Part shown: positions 8,254-19,729 of the stretch, piece by piece | How the letters are laid out: each line of letters starts with the position of its first letter | Position numbering within the stretch: the stretch's first letter is position 1 | NCBI RefSeq assembly: GCF_026072635.1 | Contig: NZ_AP023081.1 | Span: forward strand, 5,514,501 to 5,578,500 | DNA length: 64,000 bases | DNA from: Pseudomonas solani | GTDB taxonomy: Bacteria > Pseudomonadota > Gammaproteobacteria > Pseudomonadales > Pseudomonadaceae | Reading direction: 5' to 3' | Notes under the pieces: generated by a model | What the model saw: only the letters and a program-made list of their open reading frames with translations | What the model was told of the DNA's origin: nothing | Database searches by the model: none | Program-made: the position numbers and the translations under genes

Positions 8254-8808
8254 TCACATGTTGTATTTGCTGTGGAACAGGGCGATCTGCTTCTCGGGCT
8301 TGGGCTCTTCCTTGGTCAGGACGTAGACCACGCGTTGGCCTTGCGGGCCGCCGCCGATGTCGACGTAGCTGAAGGTGGGTTCGCCGATCTTGTACATGTC
8401 GATCATGTCGCCGTAGCGGCTGAATACGTAAATGATGCCGTCTTCGTCACGCAGCTCGCCGTAGAACGGCAGGGCCGGCGGCAGGCTCACGTCGAGGAAG
8501 CGCTGGGCGCTGGTCTTGGCTTCCTTGCCCTGGTCTTCGGCTTTGAGGATCAGGGTGATGTCGCGGTCGAAGCCGTCTTTCTTGCCGGTTGCCTTCTTCA
8601 GCGGGGCAGTGCCGTTCTCGATATAGCCGCGGTAGGTGGCGTAGTCGTCGAAGACGAACAGTTCCTTCTCGGTACGGACCTGGTACCAGTCTTCGTTGTT
8701 CAGCGCCTCGACCTTGGCCGGAGCGGCCGGCGGGGTGCTGCAGGCGGAGATGGCGATGGCCAGAGCGGCCAGGGTCAGCGATTGGATCAGGTTTTTCTTG
8801 CAGGGCAT
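8254..8808 (-). CDS. Predicted lipoprotein, function unknown
   Basis: A 184-aa protein with a type II signal peptide: basic N-terminus MPCKKN, hydrophobic stretch, lipobox ISAC at about residue 23. The residue after Cys is Ser, which predicts outer-membrane sorting. The mature part contains WYQVRTEKELFVFDDYATY, a basic segment LKKATGKKDGFDRD and a C-terminal beta-rich region with YVFSRYGDMIDMYKIGEP. I do not recognise a functional family. It is monocistronic, with repeats on both sides and its own terminator at 8200-8232. Confidence 0.75.
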   Translation of the reverse strand: MPCKKNLIQSLTLAALAIAISACSTPPAAPAKVEALNNEDWYQVRTEKELFVFDDYATYRGYIENGTAPLKKATGKKDGFDRDITLILKAEDQGKEAKTSAQRFLDVSLPPALPFYGELRDEDGIIYVFSRYGDMIDMYKIGEPTFSYVDIGGGPQGQRVVYVLTKEEPKPEKQIALFHSKYNM

Positions 8809-9339
8809 TTCATGGTCCTCCCCAGGATTGGTGAGAGGCGAATCTGCCCGAGTCGTGTGACGGCGAGATGACGGTGATATGCCAGAAGTATTACGGCGAG
8901 GTTTCGGCGCCTGAATCGCCTGTTTTCAAGTGGATGACGGCAGAAGTTAAAGTAAATTCTATGTTTTTCAATTTCATATGAATCAATGAGTTACGAGAGA
9001 TTTGTAATCTTGTATGTGATGATTTGAGCAGCCTGCGGAGGCCCACCTGTGCCCGCTTTTGTGGGAGCGAATTCATTCGCGAAGAAGCACCCAGGCGGCG
9101 CGGATTCGTGCCAAGGATCGTCCTTCGGAGCGAGGCCCGTAGGAGCGAGCTCTGCTCGCGAACAGCCTTGGCACCTTCCCATTGACCACCGTTGGGCCTC
9201 GCTGCGCTCGGCGCCAACCTACGGCGGTGTGGCACGGTTCGGGATTGGGTTGTGACACCGGGCATCGCCGGTGGAGGTAAAGAGCGACCTCCACCCACAT
9301 TCCGGGATAGGCCCTGCCTTGGGTCGGAGTGCCGGAAAA
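8809..9339. repeat. REP and hairpin repeats upstream of the lipoprotein gene
   Basis: No gene is visible. After an AT-rich promoter-like stretch (8930-9030) come two REP-type units in opposite sense: GTGGGAGCGAATTCATTCGC (9060-9079) and GTAGGAGCGAGCTCTGCTCG (9138-9157). Next is CGTTGGGCCTCGCTGCGCTC leading to CCAACCTACGG (about 9190-9225), then a GGTGGAGGTAAAGAGCGACC hairpin (about 9270-9295). Close relatives occur at 23541-23830, so these are dispersed genome repeats. Confidence 0.65.
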
Positions 9340-9369
9340 AGAAAAGGCGGCGGTTTGCACCGCCGCCTT
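9340..9369 (-). terminator. Terminator of the gcv operon
   Basis: A 10-bp perfect stem AAGGCGGCGG / CCGCCGCCTT with a six-base loop (9344-9369), followed on the minus strand by TTCTTTTTCC. It lies about 50 bases past the gcvT stop. Confidence 0.88.
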
Positions 9370-9419
9370 GAGGGCCTCGCTTCGGCTGGGGGAGCCTGCG
9401 GGGCATCGAGGGTGAAGCG

Positions 9420-10535
9420 TTAGCCGCGGTAGTAGCGCTGCGGCACGAAGGGGGTCTTGGCGACCTTCATCGCCACGCGCTTGCCGCGCACCACGGCCCA
9501 GATCTCGCTGTCGAGGGCGGCATGGGCGGCGTTGACGTAGCCCATGGCCACCGGGGCGCCCAGGGTGGGGCCGAAGCCGCCGCTGCTGACGCGGCCGATG
9601 ACGGTGCCGTCGGCGTCGACGATCTCGGCGCCTTCACGCACCGGTACGCGCTCCTGGGGCAGCAGGCCGACGCGCTTGGCGGCGACGCCTTCGCGCTGCT
9701 GGGCAAAGATGCGCTCGGCGCCAGGGAAGCCGCCGGCACGCTCGCCATCGGCGCGGCGCACCTTGGAGATGGCCCAGGCCAGGCTGGCGTCGATGGGGGT
9801 GGTGGCGGTGTCCATGTCGTGGCCGTAGAGGCACAGGCCGGCTTCCAGGCGCAGCGAGTCGCGGGCGCCAAGGCCGATGGCCTGGACTTCCGGTTCGGCC
9901 AGCAGGGCGCGGGCCAGGGCCTCGGCCTTGTCGGCGGGCACGGAGATTTCGTAGCCGTCTTCACCGGTGTAGCCGGAGCGGCTGACGTAGCACTCGACGC
10001 CCAGCAGGCGGGCGCTGCCGAACTGCATGAAGGTCATCTTCGCCACCTCGGGCGCCAGGCGTGCCAGCACGTTGACCGCCGCCGGGCCTTGCAGGGCGAG
10101 CAGGGCGCGTTCCTCGAACAGCGGCTCGATCTCGCAGCGGTCGCCGATCTTGGCGCGTAGGTGGGCCAGGTCCTGGTCCTTGCAGGCGGCGTTGACCACC
10201 AGGAACAGCTCGTCCGCACCGAGGCGCGCCACCATCAGGTCATCGAGGATGCCGCCGTTGGCGTCGGTGAACACGGCGTAGCGCTGCAGGCCCACCGGCA
10301 GGTCGATGATGTCCACCGGCACCAGGCTCTCCAAGGCCTTGGCGGCGTCGCTGCCGCGCAGGCGGATCTGGCCCATGTGGGACACATCGAACAGCCCGGC
10401 CTGCTCACGGGTGTGCAGGTGCTCCTTCATCACGCCGAGCGGGTACTGCACCGGCATGTCGTAGCCGGCGAAGGGAACCATTTTCGCTCCGAGTTCGAGG
10501 TGGAGGCTGTGCAGCGGGGTTTTGGCGAGGGTCAT
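9420..10535 (-). CDS. gcvT: Aminomethyltransferase (glycine cleavage T protein)
   Basis: T-protein (371 aa) transfers the methylene group from the aminomethyl-lipoyl H-protein to tetrahydrofolate, releasing ammonia. Visible are TPLHSLHLELGAKMVPFAGY, the glycine-binding region GLFDVSHMGQIRLRG, SRSGYTGEDGYEISVPA, GLGARDSLRLEAGLCLYGHD and a C-terminal GCV_T_C barrel. The start at 10535 (MTLAKTPLHSL) is chosen because the upstream in-frame extension reads through an inverted repeat. It is the last gene of the leftward gcvH-gcvP-sdaA-gcvT operon, matching the inducible gcs2-type T protein of Pseudomonas aeruginosa. Confidence 0.96.
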   Translation of the reverse strand: MTLAKTPLHSLHLELGAKMVPFAGYDMPVQYPLGVMKEHLHTREQAGLFDVSHMGQIRLRGSDAAKALESLVPVDIIDLPVGLQRYAVFTDANGGILDDLMVARLGADELFLVVNAACKDQDLAHLRAKIGDRCEIEPLFEERALLALQGPAAVNVLARLAPEVAKMTFMQFGSARLLGVECYVSRSGYTGEDGYEISVPADKAEALARALLAEPEVQAIGLGARDSLRLEAGLCLYGHDMDTATTPIDASLAWAISKVRRADGERAGGFPGAERIFAQQREGVAAKRVGLLPQERVPVREGAEIVDADGTVIGRVSSGGFGPTLGAPVAMGYVNAAHAALDSEIWAVVRGKRVAMKVAKTPFVPQRYYRG

Positions 10536-10551
10536 GGGGATTCCTTCTGTT

Positions 10552-10640
10552 AGCTGGAAGCTTGAAGCCAGAAGCTGGAAGGGAGAGCAGGAACCGCTGT
10601 GCTCTTCAGGCTTCCGGCTTTCAGCTTCAAGCTGCTGTCG
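10552..10640. repeat. Inverted repeat between sdaA and gcvT
   Basis: Arms AGCTTGAAGCCAGAAGCTGG (from 10559) and, reading back from 10633, AGCTTGAAGCTGAAAGCCGG pair imperfectly around a roughly 30-base loop. The 'gaagctggaag' style repeat is common in Pseudomonas intergenic DNA. It could stabilise the upstream mRNA or reduce gcvT expression relative to sdaA. Confidence 0.6.
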
Positions 10641-10641
10641 A

Positions 10642-12018
<1,377 letters not shown>

Positions 12019-12119
12019 GGTGTCGCTCCTGAGCCTGGATCGCGCTCGTTGTTATTGGTCAGCGTAGACACTGGGAGGGATCGGGCCTCGCGGCCCGACC
12101 GTTGAAGCGCAAGGCGGTG

Positions 12120-12160
12120 CGTGGGGGCAAGTTCATCCGCGAATGAACCCGCCCCCACGA
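12120..12160. repeat. REP-like palindrome between gcvP and sdaA
   Basis: CGTGGGGGCAAGTTCATCCG and its near inverse CGAATGAACCCGCCCCCACG form a hairpin in the 153-base gcvP-sdaA gap. This is where P. aeruginosa carries glyA2. It is a REP-type unit and may attenuate or protect the transcript. Confidence 0.6.
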
Positions 12161-12171
12161 TCACGTGCCGA

Positions 12172-15036
<2,865 letters not shown>

Positions 15037-15047
15037 GGTCAGGCTCC

Positions 15048-15422
15048 TCAGGCGTTCTTGATCAGGGCTTCGTACGCGGCGCGGCCCATCAGGTCGGCCA
15101 GCACGGCGTTGTCGGCCAGGCGCATGCGGAAGAACCAGCCCTTGCCGAGCGGGTCTTCGTTGACCAGTTCGGGGCTGTCGTTGAGCGCTTCGTTGATCTC
15201 GAGTACGTCGCCGTCCAGCGGCATGACGATGTTGCTGGCGGCCTTCACCGACTCCAGCACCGCCACTTCGGCGCCTTGCTCATAGGCCTGGAGCTCCGGG
15301 AGCTGCACGAAGACCACGTCACCCAGCGCCTCCTGGGCGTACTCGGTGATGCCCACGGTCACCTGGCCATCGGCCTCCAGGCGCAGCCATTCGTGTTCGG
15401 CGGTAAAACGCAACTCGCTCAT
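15048..15422 (-). CDS. gcvH: Glycine cleavage H protein (lipoyl carrier)
   Basis: Lipoyl-domain shuttle protein (124 aa). The lipoylated lysine is K60 in AVLESVKAASNI. The start at 15422 (MSELRFTAEHEWL) is supported by GAGGAG 7-8 bases upstream and by family length; the longer frame to 15515 covers the promoter region. It is the first gene of the operon, downstream of the sigma-54 promoter at 15516-15531. Confidence 0.97.
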   Translation of the reverse strand: MSELRFTAEHEWLRLEADGQVTVGITEYAQEALGDVVFVQLPELQAYEQGAEVAVLESVKAASNIVMPLDGDVLEINEALNDSPELVNEDPLGKGWFFRMRLADNAVLADLMGRAAYEALIKNA

Positions 15423-15515
15423 TCGGAACTCCTCGGTGCTGTGGCCCGGTTCTTTGCCAGGCGCTCTATGGACCCCCGCACGGGGCGTCGCCCTGTGCTG
15501 TCTGGTCGGCTTCAT

Positions 15516-15531
15516 AGCAAGGGCGGTGCCA
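15516..15531 (-). promoter_or_regulatory. Sigma-54 (-24/-12) promoter of the gcv operon
   Basis: On the minus strand the sequence is TGGCACCGCCCTTGCT. The invariant GG and GC are separated by exactly 10 bases and five of the TGGCAC / TTGC consensus blocks' key positions are intact. It lies 94 bases before gcvH and just downstream of the GcsR-type sites, whose regulator contains the sigma-54 contact motif GAFTGA. Confidence 0.88.
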
Positions 15532-15596
15532 GGATGCTTTCACCCAGTGAAAACAAGGGGTTGGGCGCTATTCGAGACGTCTTTCGCGAAGAAGGC

Positions 15597-15714
15597 TGTA
15601 GCGAAAACGCTACAGAAAATAGGGGTTTTCCAAGGGGTGCGCAGGGAGGGGCAGAGACGGCGGGGTGCGTGGCGGGTTGTTACGGAGTCGTTACGCTGTA
15701 GCGAAATCGATACG
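15597..15714 (-). promoter_or_regulatory. Three tandem GcsR-type enhancer sites
   Basis: Three 18-bp 7-4-7 dyads lie upstream of the sigma-54 promoter: TGTAGCGaaaaCGCTACA (15597-15614, perfect palindrome), TGTTACGgagtCGTTACG (15678-15695) and TGTAGCGaaatCGATACG (15697-15714). The spacing and half-sites match the TGTAACG-N4-CGTTCCG motif reported as three tandem GcsR sites before the P. aeruginosa gcs2 operon. The two promoter-distal sites are 19 bases apart, start to start, while the third is about 80 bases closer to the gene. Confidence 0.85.
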
Positions 15715-15942
15715 GATCGGGTGAGTTCATAGAAAGATAATTTATAAATCAATAGGTTATGTGATTTATGTAGAGATCCAGTGAGGTTATGCGCCGTAGG
15801 ATGGCGTAGAGCGAAGCGAAACCCATGCTGTGCTGCAGCACATTCTCGATGGGTTTCGCGGTGCTCTACCCATCCTACGTGGTGTTTTTAATAAAATAAT
15901 CAATAAAAACAGATGGATATAAATATTTGTTGAAGTGCTATA
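15715..15942. other. AT-rich spacer with a long dispersed hairpin
   Basis: The gap between the gcsR stop and the GcsR sites holds no gene. An imperfect inverted repeat at 15796-15878 has arms of about 30 bases (GTAGGATGGCGTAGAGCGAA and, in reverse, GTAGGATGGGTAGAGCACCG). It belongs to the 'cccatcctac' family also seen at 7977, 58610 and 59785. It may end the gcsR transcript, but there is no clear U-tract. Confidence 0.6.
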
Positions 15943-17463
15943 TCAGCTTTTGCCGGGTATCCCGTACTTGCGCAAACGGTGGGCAATGGCGGTGTGGGAG
16001 GTCTGCAGGCGGGCGGCCAGCTGGCGGGTGGAGGGGTAGCTGGTGAAGAGTTTTTCCAGCAGTGCGCGCTCGAAGTTCTCCACGGCTTCTTCCAGGCTGC
16101 TCACCTCGCCGTCGTTCTGCCGCGCCACGGCGGTGCCGGCGATGTCCAGGTCACCGATTTCCACCAGGCTGCTTTCGCAGATGGCGGCGGCGCGGAAGAT
16201 CACGTTCTGCAGCTGGCGCACGTTGCCCGGCCAGCGGTTGCCCAGCAGCGCCGGGTAGGTGCCCGGGGCCAGGCGGCACGGCGGGCGCTGGATCTGGGTG
16301 CAGGCCTGCTGCATGAAGAAGCGCGCCAGCATGAGGATGTCCTGGTCGCGGTCGCGTAGCGGCGGTACTTCCAGGTTGAGCACGTTGAGGCGGTAGAACA
16401 GGTCTTCGCGGAAGGTGCCTTCGGCCACCATCTTTTCCAGGTTGCGGTGGGTGGCGCTGAGGATGCGCACGTCCACCTTCACCTCGCGGTCGCCACCCAC
16501 ACGGCGGAAGCAACCGTCGCTGAGGAAGCGCAGCAGCTTGGCCTGCAGGTAGGGCGACATCTCGCCGATCTCGTCGAGGAACACCGTGCCCTGGTTGGCC
16601 AGCTCCAGCAGGCCCGGCTTGCCGCCGCGCTGGGCACCGGTGAAGGCACCCGGTGCGTAGCCGAACAGCTCGCTTTCGGCGAGGTTCTCCGGCAATGCAG
16701 CGCAGTTAAGCGCCAGGAACGGCTGGTTGTGCCGCGCGCTGACCGCATGGCAGGCCCGCGCCACCAGTTCCTTGCCGGTGCCGGTCTCGCCATTGATCAT
16801 CAAGGGTGCATCCAGGGCCGCCACGCGCAGGGCGCGGGCCTTGAGGGTGCGGATGGGCTGGGAGTCGCCCAGCAGCGCATCGAAGCCTTCGGCATGGTCA
16901 TGGTGCAGGGCCGAAAGGCGCTCGCCGATGCGGTTGGGCAGGTAAAGGGTGAGCAGCGCGCCAGCCAGGTGCTCGCCCTCGGTGATGGGCACGGCATCGA
17001 GCATCAGCGCCTGGCCCTTGAGGGTCACCTCGCGCAGCGGCAGGCGGAAGCCCTGTTCACGCAGCACATTGTGCAGGCTGTCGTCGGCGAACAGCTGGGC
17101 CAGGGTCGCGCCCTCCAGCTCGCCGCCATGCAGGGCCAGCAGCGCCGGGTTGGCCAGCAGCACGCGGCCGTCCTGGTCCACCGCCAGCACCGGGTCGGTC
17201 ATCGCCGCCAGCAGGGCGTCCAGCTGCAGGCGGTGGCGCTGGCCGGGGAGGATGTCCACCACCGTCACCTCGCGCACGCCTTCCACCTTGTGCAGCGCAC
17301 CGCGCAGCTCGTCCAGCACCTCGGCGCTGAGGGTCGGCGCATCGATGTAGACGTTCGGCGGGACCATCTCCACCGCATCCAGGTTGAGGTTGCGCCCGCC
17401 GAGCAGGGCGAGGACTTCCTGGGTGATGCCGACGCGATCGATGAAGGTGACGTGAATGCGCAT
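15943..17463 (-). CDS. gcsR: Sigma-54-dependent TyrR-like activator GcsR
   Basis: Glycine-responsive activator (506 aa). Domains in order: an ACT domain (MRIHVTFIDRVGITQEVLAL, about 1-75), a PAS domain (LLAAMTDPVLAVDQDGRVLL), an AAA+ domain with Walker A GETGTGKE, GAFTGA in GYAPGAFTGAQRGGKPG, Walker B FLDEIGEMS and sensor GNRWPGNVRQLQN, then a TyrR-type C-terminal HTH (STRQLAARLQTSHTAIAHRL). Unlike E. coli TyrR it keeps GAFTGA, so it should activate sigma-54. The start at 17463 gives the ACT domain its normal N-terminus. It lies upstream of its presumed target gcvH operon. Confidence 0.92.
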   Translation of the reverse strand: MRIHVTFIDRVGITQEVLALLGGRNLNLDAVEMVPPNVYIDAPTLSAEVLDELRGALHKVEGVREVTVVDILPGQRHRLQLDALLAAMTDPVLAVDQDGRVLLANPALLALHGGELEGATLAQLFADDSLHNVLREQGFRLPLREVTLKGQALMLDAVPITEGEHLAGALLTLYLPNRIGERLSALHHDHAEGFDALLGDSQPIRTLKARALRVAALDAPLMINGETGTGKELVARACHAVSARHNQPFLALNCAALPENLAESELFGYAPGAFTGAQRGGKPGLLELANQGTVFLDEIGEMSPYLQAKLLRFLSDGCFRRVGGDREVKVDVRILSATHRNLEKMVAEGTFREDLFYRLNVLNLEVPPLRDRDQDILMLARFFMQQACTQIQRPPCRLAPGTYPALLGNRWPGNVRQLQNVIFRAAAICESSLVEIGDLDIAGTAVARQNDGEVSSLEEAVENFERALLEKLFTSYPSTRQLAARLQTSHTAIAHRLRKYGIPGKS

Positions 17464-17608
17464 GGAAAGCGGAGCCGCTGGATGAAAGCCGCAGATTATG
17501 CCCGCTCCGGGCACCACCGGGCCATGGCTTGTGCCGCGTGATGGAACCCGGCCCCGCGCTGGCCTTGTGCCAGAGCGCCACGGCAGCGGCGGCCCCTTGC
17601 GAAAGTTC

Positions 17609-17636
17609 GAACTTTTGCCCGCGCAGGGGGTTCGGA
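17609..17636 (+). promoter_or_regulatory. Candidate AlgU (sigma-22) promoter of the glgE operon
   Basis: GAACTT (17609-17614), 17 bases, then TCGGA (17632-17636). The AlgU/RpoE consensus is GAACTT-N16/17-TCTGA, so nine of eleven to ten of eleven positions match depending on the -10 definition. It is 74 bases before the glgE start. Osmotic-stress control of the GlgE/trehalose genes is known in Pseudomonas; the assignment is by pattern only. Confidence 0.55.
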
Positions 17637-17709
17637 ACTAGCACACCACTTCCGCAACCCGGCGCGGCCCCAGCCGGCCTCCATGCGCCGGTCAGAAGGA
17701 GCCAGACCG

Positions 17710-19719
17710 ATGTCCCCGAGCACACCCGCCGAGTCCGCCGCGCGTCTTTCCGGAGCGCTGCAGCTGGACGAGGCCCTGGCATTCCCGCGTATCGCCATCG
17801 AATCCGTCGAGCCGCAGCTGGAAGGCGGCCGCTTCGCCGCCAAGGCCATCGAGGGGGAGGCCCGCACCGTCACGGCGGTGATCTTCGCCGACGGCCACGA
17901 CAAGCTGGCCGGCCAGCTGCTCTGGCGCCCGGTCGAGGACCCCGAATGGCAGCGCGTGCCCCTGGAATTCCTCGGCAACGACCACTGGCAGGCCAGCTTC
18001 GTGCCGCCGCGCATGGGCCGTGTGGTGTTCGCCGTGGAAGCCTGGTGGGACCTCTATGGCAGCTACTGCTACGAACTGTCGAAGAAACACGGCGCCGGCG
18101 TGCCCATCAAGCTGGAGCTGCAGGAAGGCGCGCTGCTGCTACGCCAGACCCTGGAACAGGCGCCGGCGGCCCAGGTGGACACGCTGCAGGCGCTGCTCGA
18201 ACGCCTGGAAGAAGCGCAATCCATCGACGAACGCGTGGCCCTGCTGCTGGCCCCCGAGACGGTGGCCGCCGTGACCCGCGTCGAGGCCCATCCCCATCGC
18301 GTGCGCAGCGCGCTGTACCCGTTGGACGTGGAGCGCAAGCTGGCCGAGTTCGCCAGCTGGTACGAGCTGTTCCCGCGCTCGGCGGCCAACGACGGCAAGC
18401 GCCACGGCACCTTCCGCGACGTCATCGCGCGGCTGCCGGATATCCAGGCCATGGGCTTCGACGTGCTCTACTTCCCGCCCATCCATCCCATCGGCCGCAC
18501 CCACCGCAAGGGCCCGAACAATTCTCTCAAGGCCGGCCCGGACGACCCCGGCAGCCCCTACGCCATCGGCAGCGCCGAAGGCGGCCACGAGGCCATCCAC
18601 CCGCAGCTGGGCAGCCGCGAAGACTTCCAGGCCCTGGTCCAGGCCGCCCGCGAGCATGGCCTGGAGATCGCCCTCGACTTCGCCATCCAGTGCTCCCCGG
18701 ACCACCCGTGGCTGGCCCAGCACCCCGGCTGGTTCAGCTGGCGCCCCGACGGCTCCATCCGCCATGCCGAGAACCCGCCGAAGAAGTACGAGGACATCGT
18801 CAACGTCGACTTCTACGCCCGTGATGCCCAGCCCGACCTGTGGCTGGCCCTGCGCGACGTGGTCAAGGGTTGGGTGGAGCAGGGCGTGACCCTGTTCCGC
18901 GTCGACAACCCCCACACCAAGCCGCTGCCGTTCTGGGAGTGGCTGATCGCCGATATCCGCGCCGCCCACCCCGAGGTGATCTTCCTCGCCGAGGCCTTCA
19001 CCCGGCCGGCGGTGATGGCGCGCCTGGGCAAGGTCGGCTTCACCCAGAGCTACACCTACTTCACCTGGCGCAACACCAAGGAGGAGCTCGCCCAGTACTT
19101 CACCGAGCTCAACCAGCCGCCGCTGTGCGACTGCTACCGGCCGAACTTCTTCGTCAACACGCCGGACATCAACCCCTTCCCGCTGCACGGCCAGGGGCGC
19201 GCCGCCTTCCTCATCCGTGCCGCCCTGGCCACCATGGGCTCCGGCCTCTGGGGCATGTACTCCGGCTTCGAGATCTGCGAGTCGGCGCCGGTGCCGGGCA
19301 AGGAGGAATACCTGGATTCGGAGAAGTACCAGCTGCGCCAACGCGACTACCGCGCCCCCGGCAACATCGTCGGCGAGATCGCCCAGCTCAACCGCATCCG
19401 CCGTGCCAACCCGGCCTTGCAGACGCACCTCGGGCTGCAGGTCTACAGCGCCTGGAACGACAGCATCCTGTATTTCGGCAAGCGCACCGCCGACCGCTCC
19501 AACTTCATCCTGGTTGCCATCAGCCTCGACCCGCACAACGCCCAGGAGGCCAGCTTCGAGCTGCCGCTGTGGGAGCTGGGCCTGCCCGAGGATGCCGCCA
19601 CCCAGGGCGAAGACCTGATGAACGGCCACACCTGGACCTGGTACGGCAAGACCCAGTGGATGCGCATCGAGCCCTGGCACCAGCCCTTCGGCATCTGGCG
19701 CATCCGCGCCGCCACCTGA
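17710..19719 (+). CDS. glgE: Alpha-1,4-glucan:maltose-1-phosphate maltosyltransferase
   Basis: GH13_3 enzyme (669 aa) that extends alpha-1,4-glucan with maltosyl units from maltose-1-phosphate. After an N-terminal beta domain (FPRIAIESVEPQLEGGRFAA) come the linker helices and the catalytic barrel: DVLYFPPIHPIGRTHRKGPN, nucleophile D399 in TLFRVDNPHTKP and acid/base E428 in VIFLAEAFTRP, close to the Streptomyces numbering. The start at 17710 follows AAGGAG; an earlier in-frame ATG at 17683 has no such site. It is first of a three-gene operon. Confidence 0.96.
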   Translation: MSPSTPAESAARLSGALQLDEALAFPRIAIESVEPQLEGGRFAAKAIEGEARTVTAVIFADGHDKLAGQLLWRPVEDPEWQRVPLEFLGNDHWQASFVPPRMGRVVFAVEAWWDLYGSYCYELSKKHGAGVPIKLELQEGALLLRQTLEQAPAAQVDTLQALLERLEEAQSIDERVALLLAPETVAAVTRVEAHPHRVRSALYPLDVERKLAEFASWYELFPRSAANDGKRHGTFRDVIARLPDIQAMGFDVLYFPPIHPIGRTHRKGPNNSLKAGPDDPGSPYAIGSAEGGHEAIHPQLGSREDFQALVQAAREHGLEIALDFAIQCSPDHPWLAQHPGWFSWRPDGSIRHAENPPKKYEDIVNVDFYARDAQPDLWLALRDVVKGWVEQGVTLFRVDNPHTKPLPFWEWLIADIRAAHPEVIFLAEAFTRPAVMARLGKVGFTQSYTYFTWRNTKEELAQYFTELNQPPLCDCYRPNFFVNTPDINPFPLHGQGRAAFLIRAALATMGSGLWGMYSGFEICESAPVPGKEEYLDSEKYQLRQRDYRAPGNIVGEIAQLNRIRRANPALQTHLGLQVYSAWNDSILYFGKRTADRSNFILVAISLDPHNAQEASFELPLWELGLPEDAATQGEDLMNGHTWTWYGKTQWMRIEPWHQPFGIWRIRAAT

Positions 19720-19729
19720 GGACAACGCC

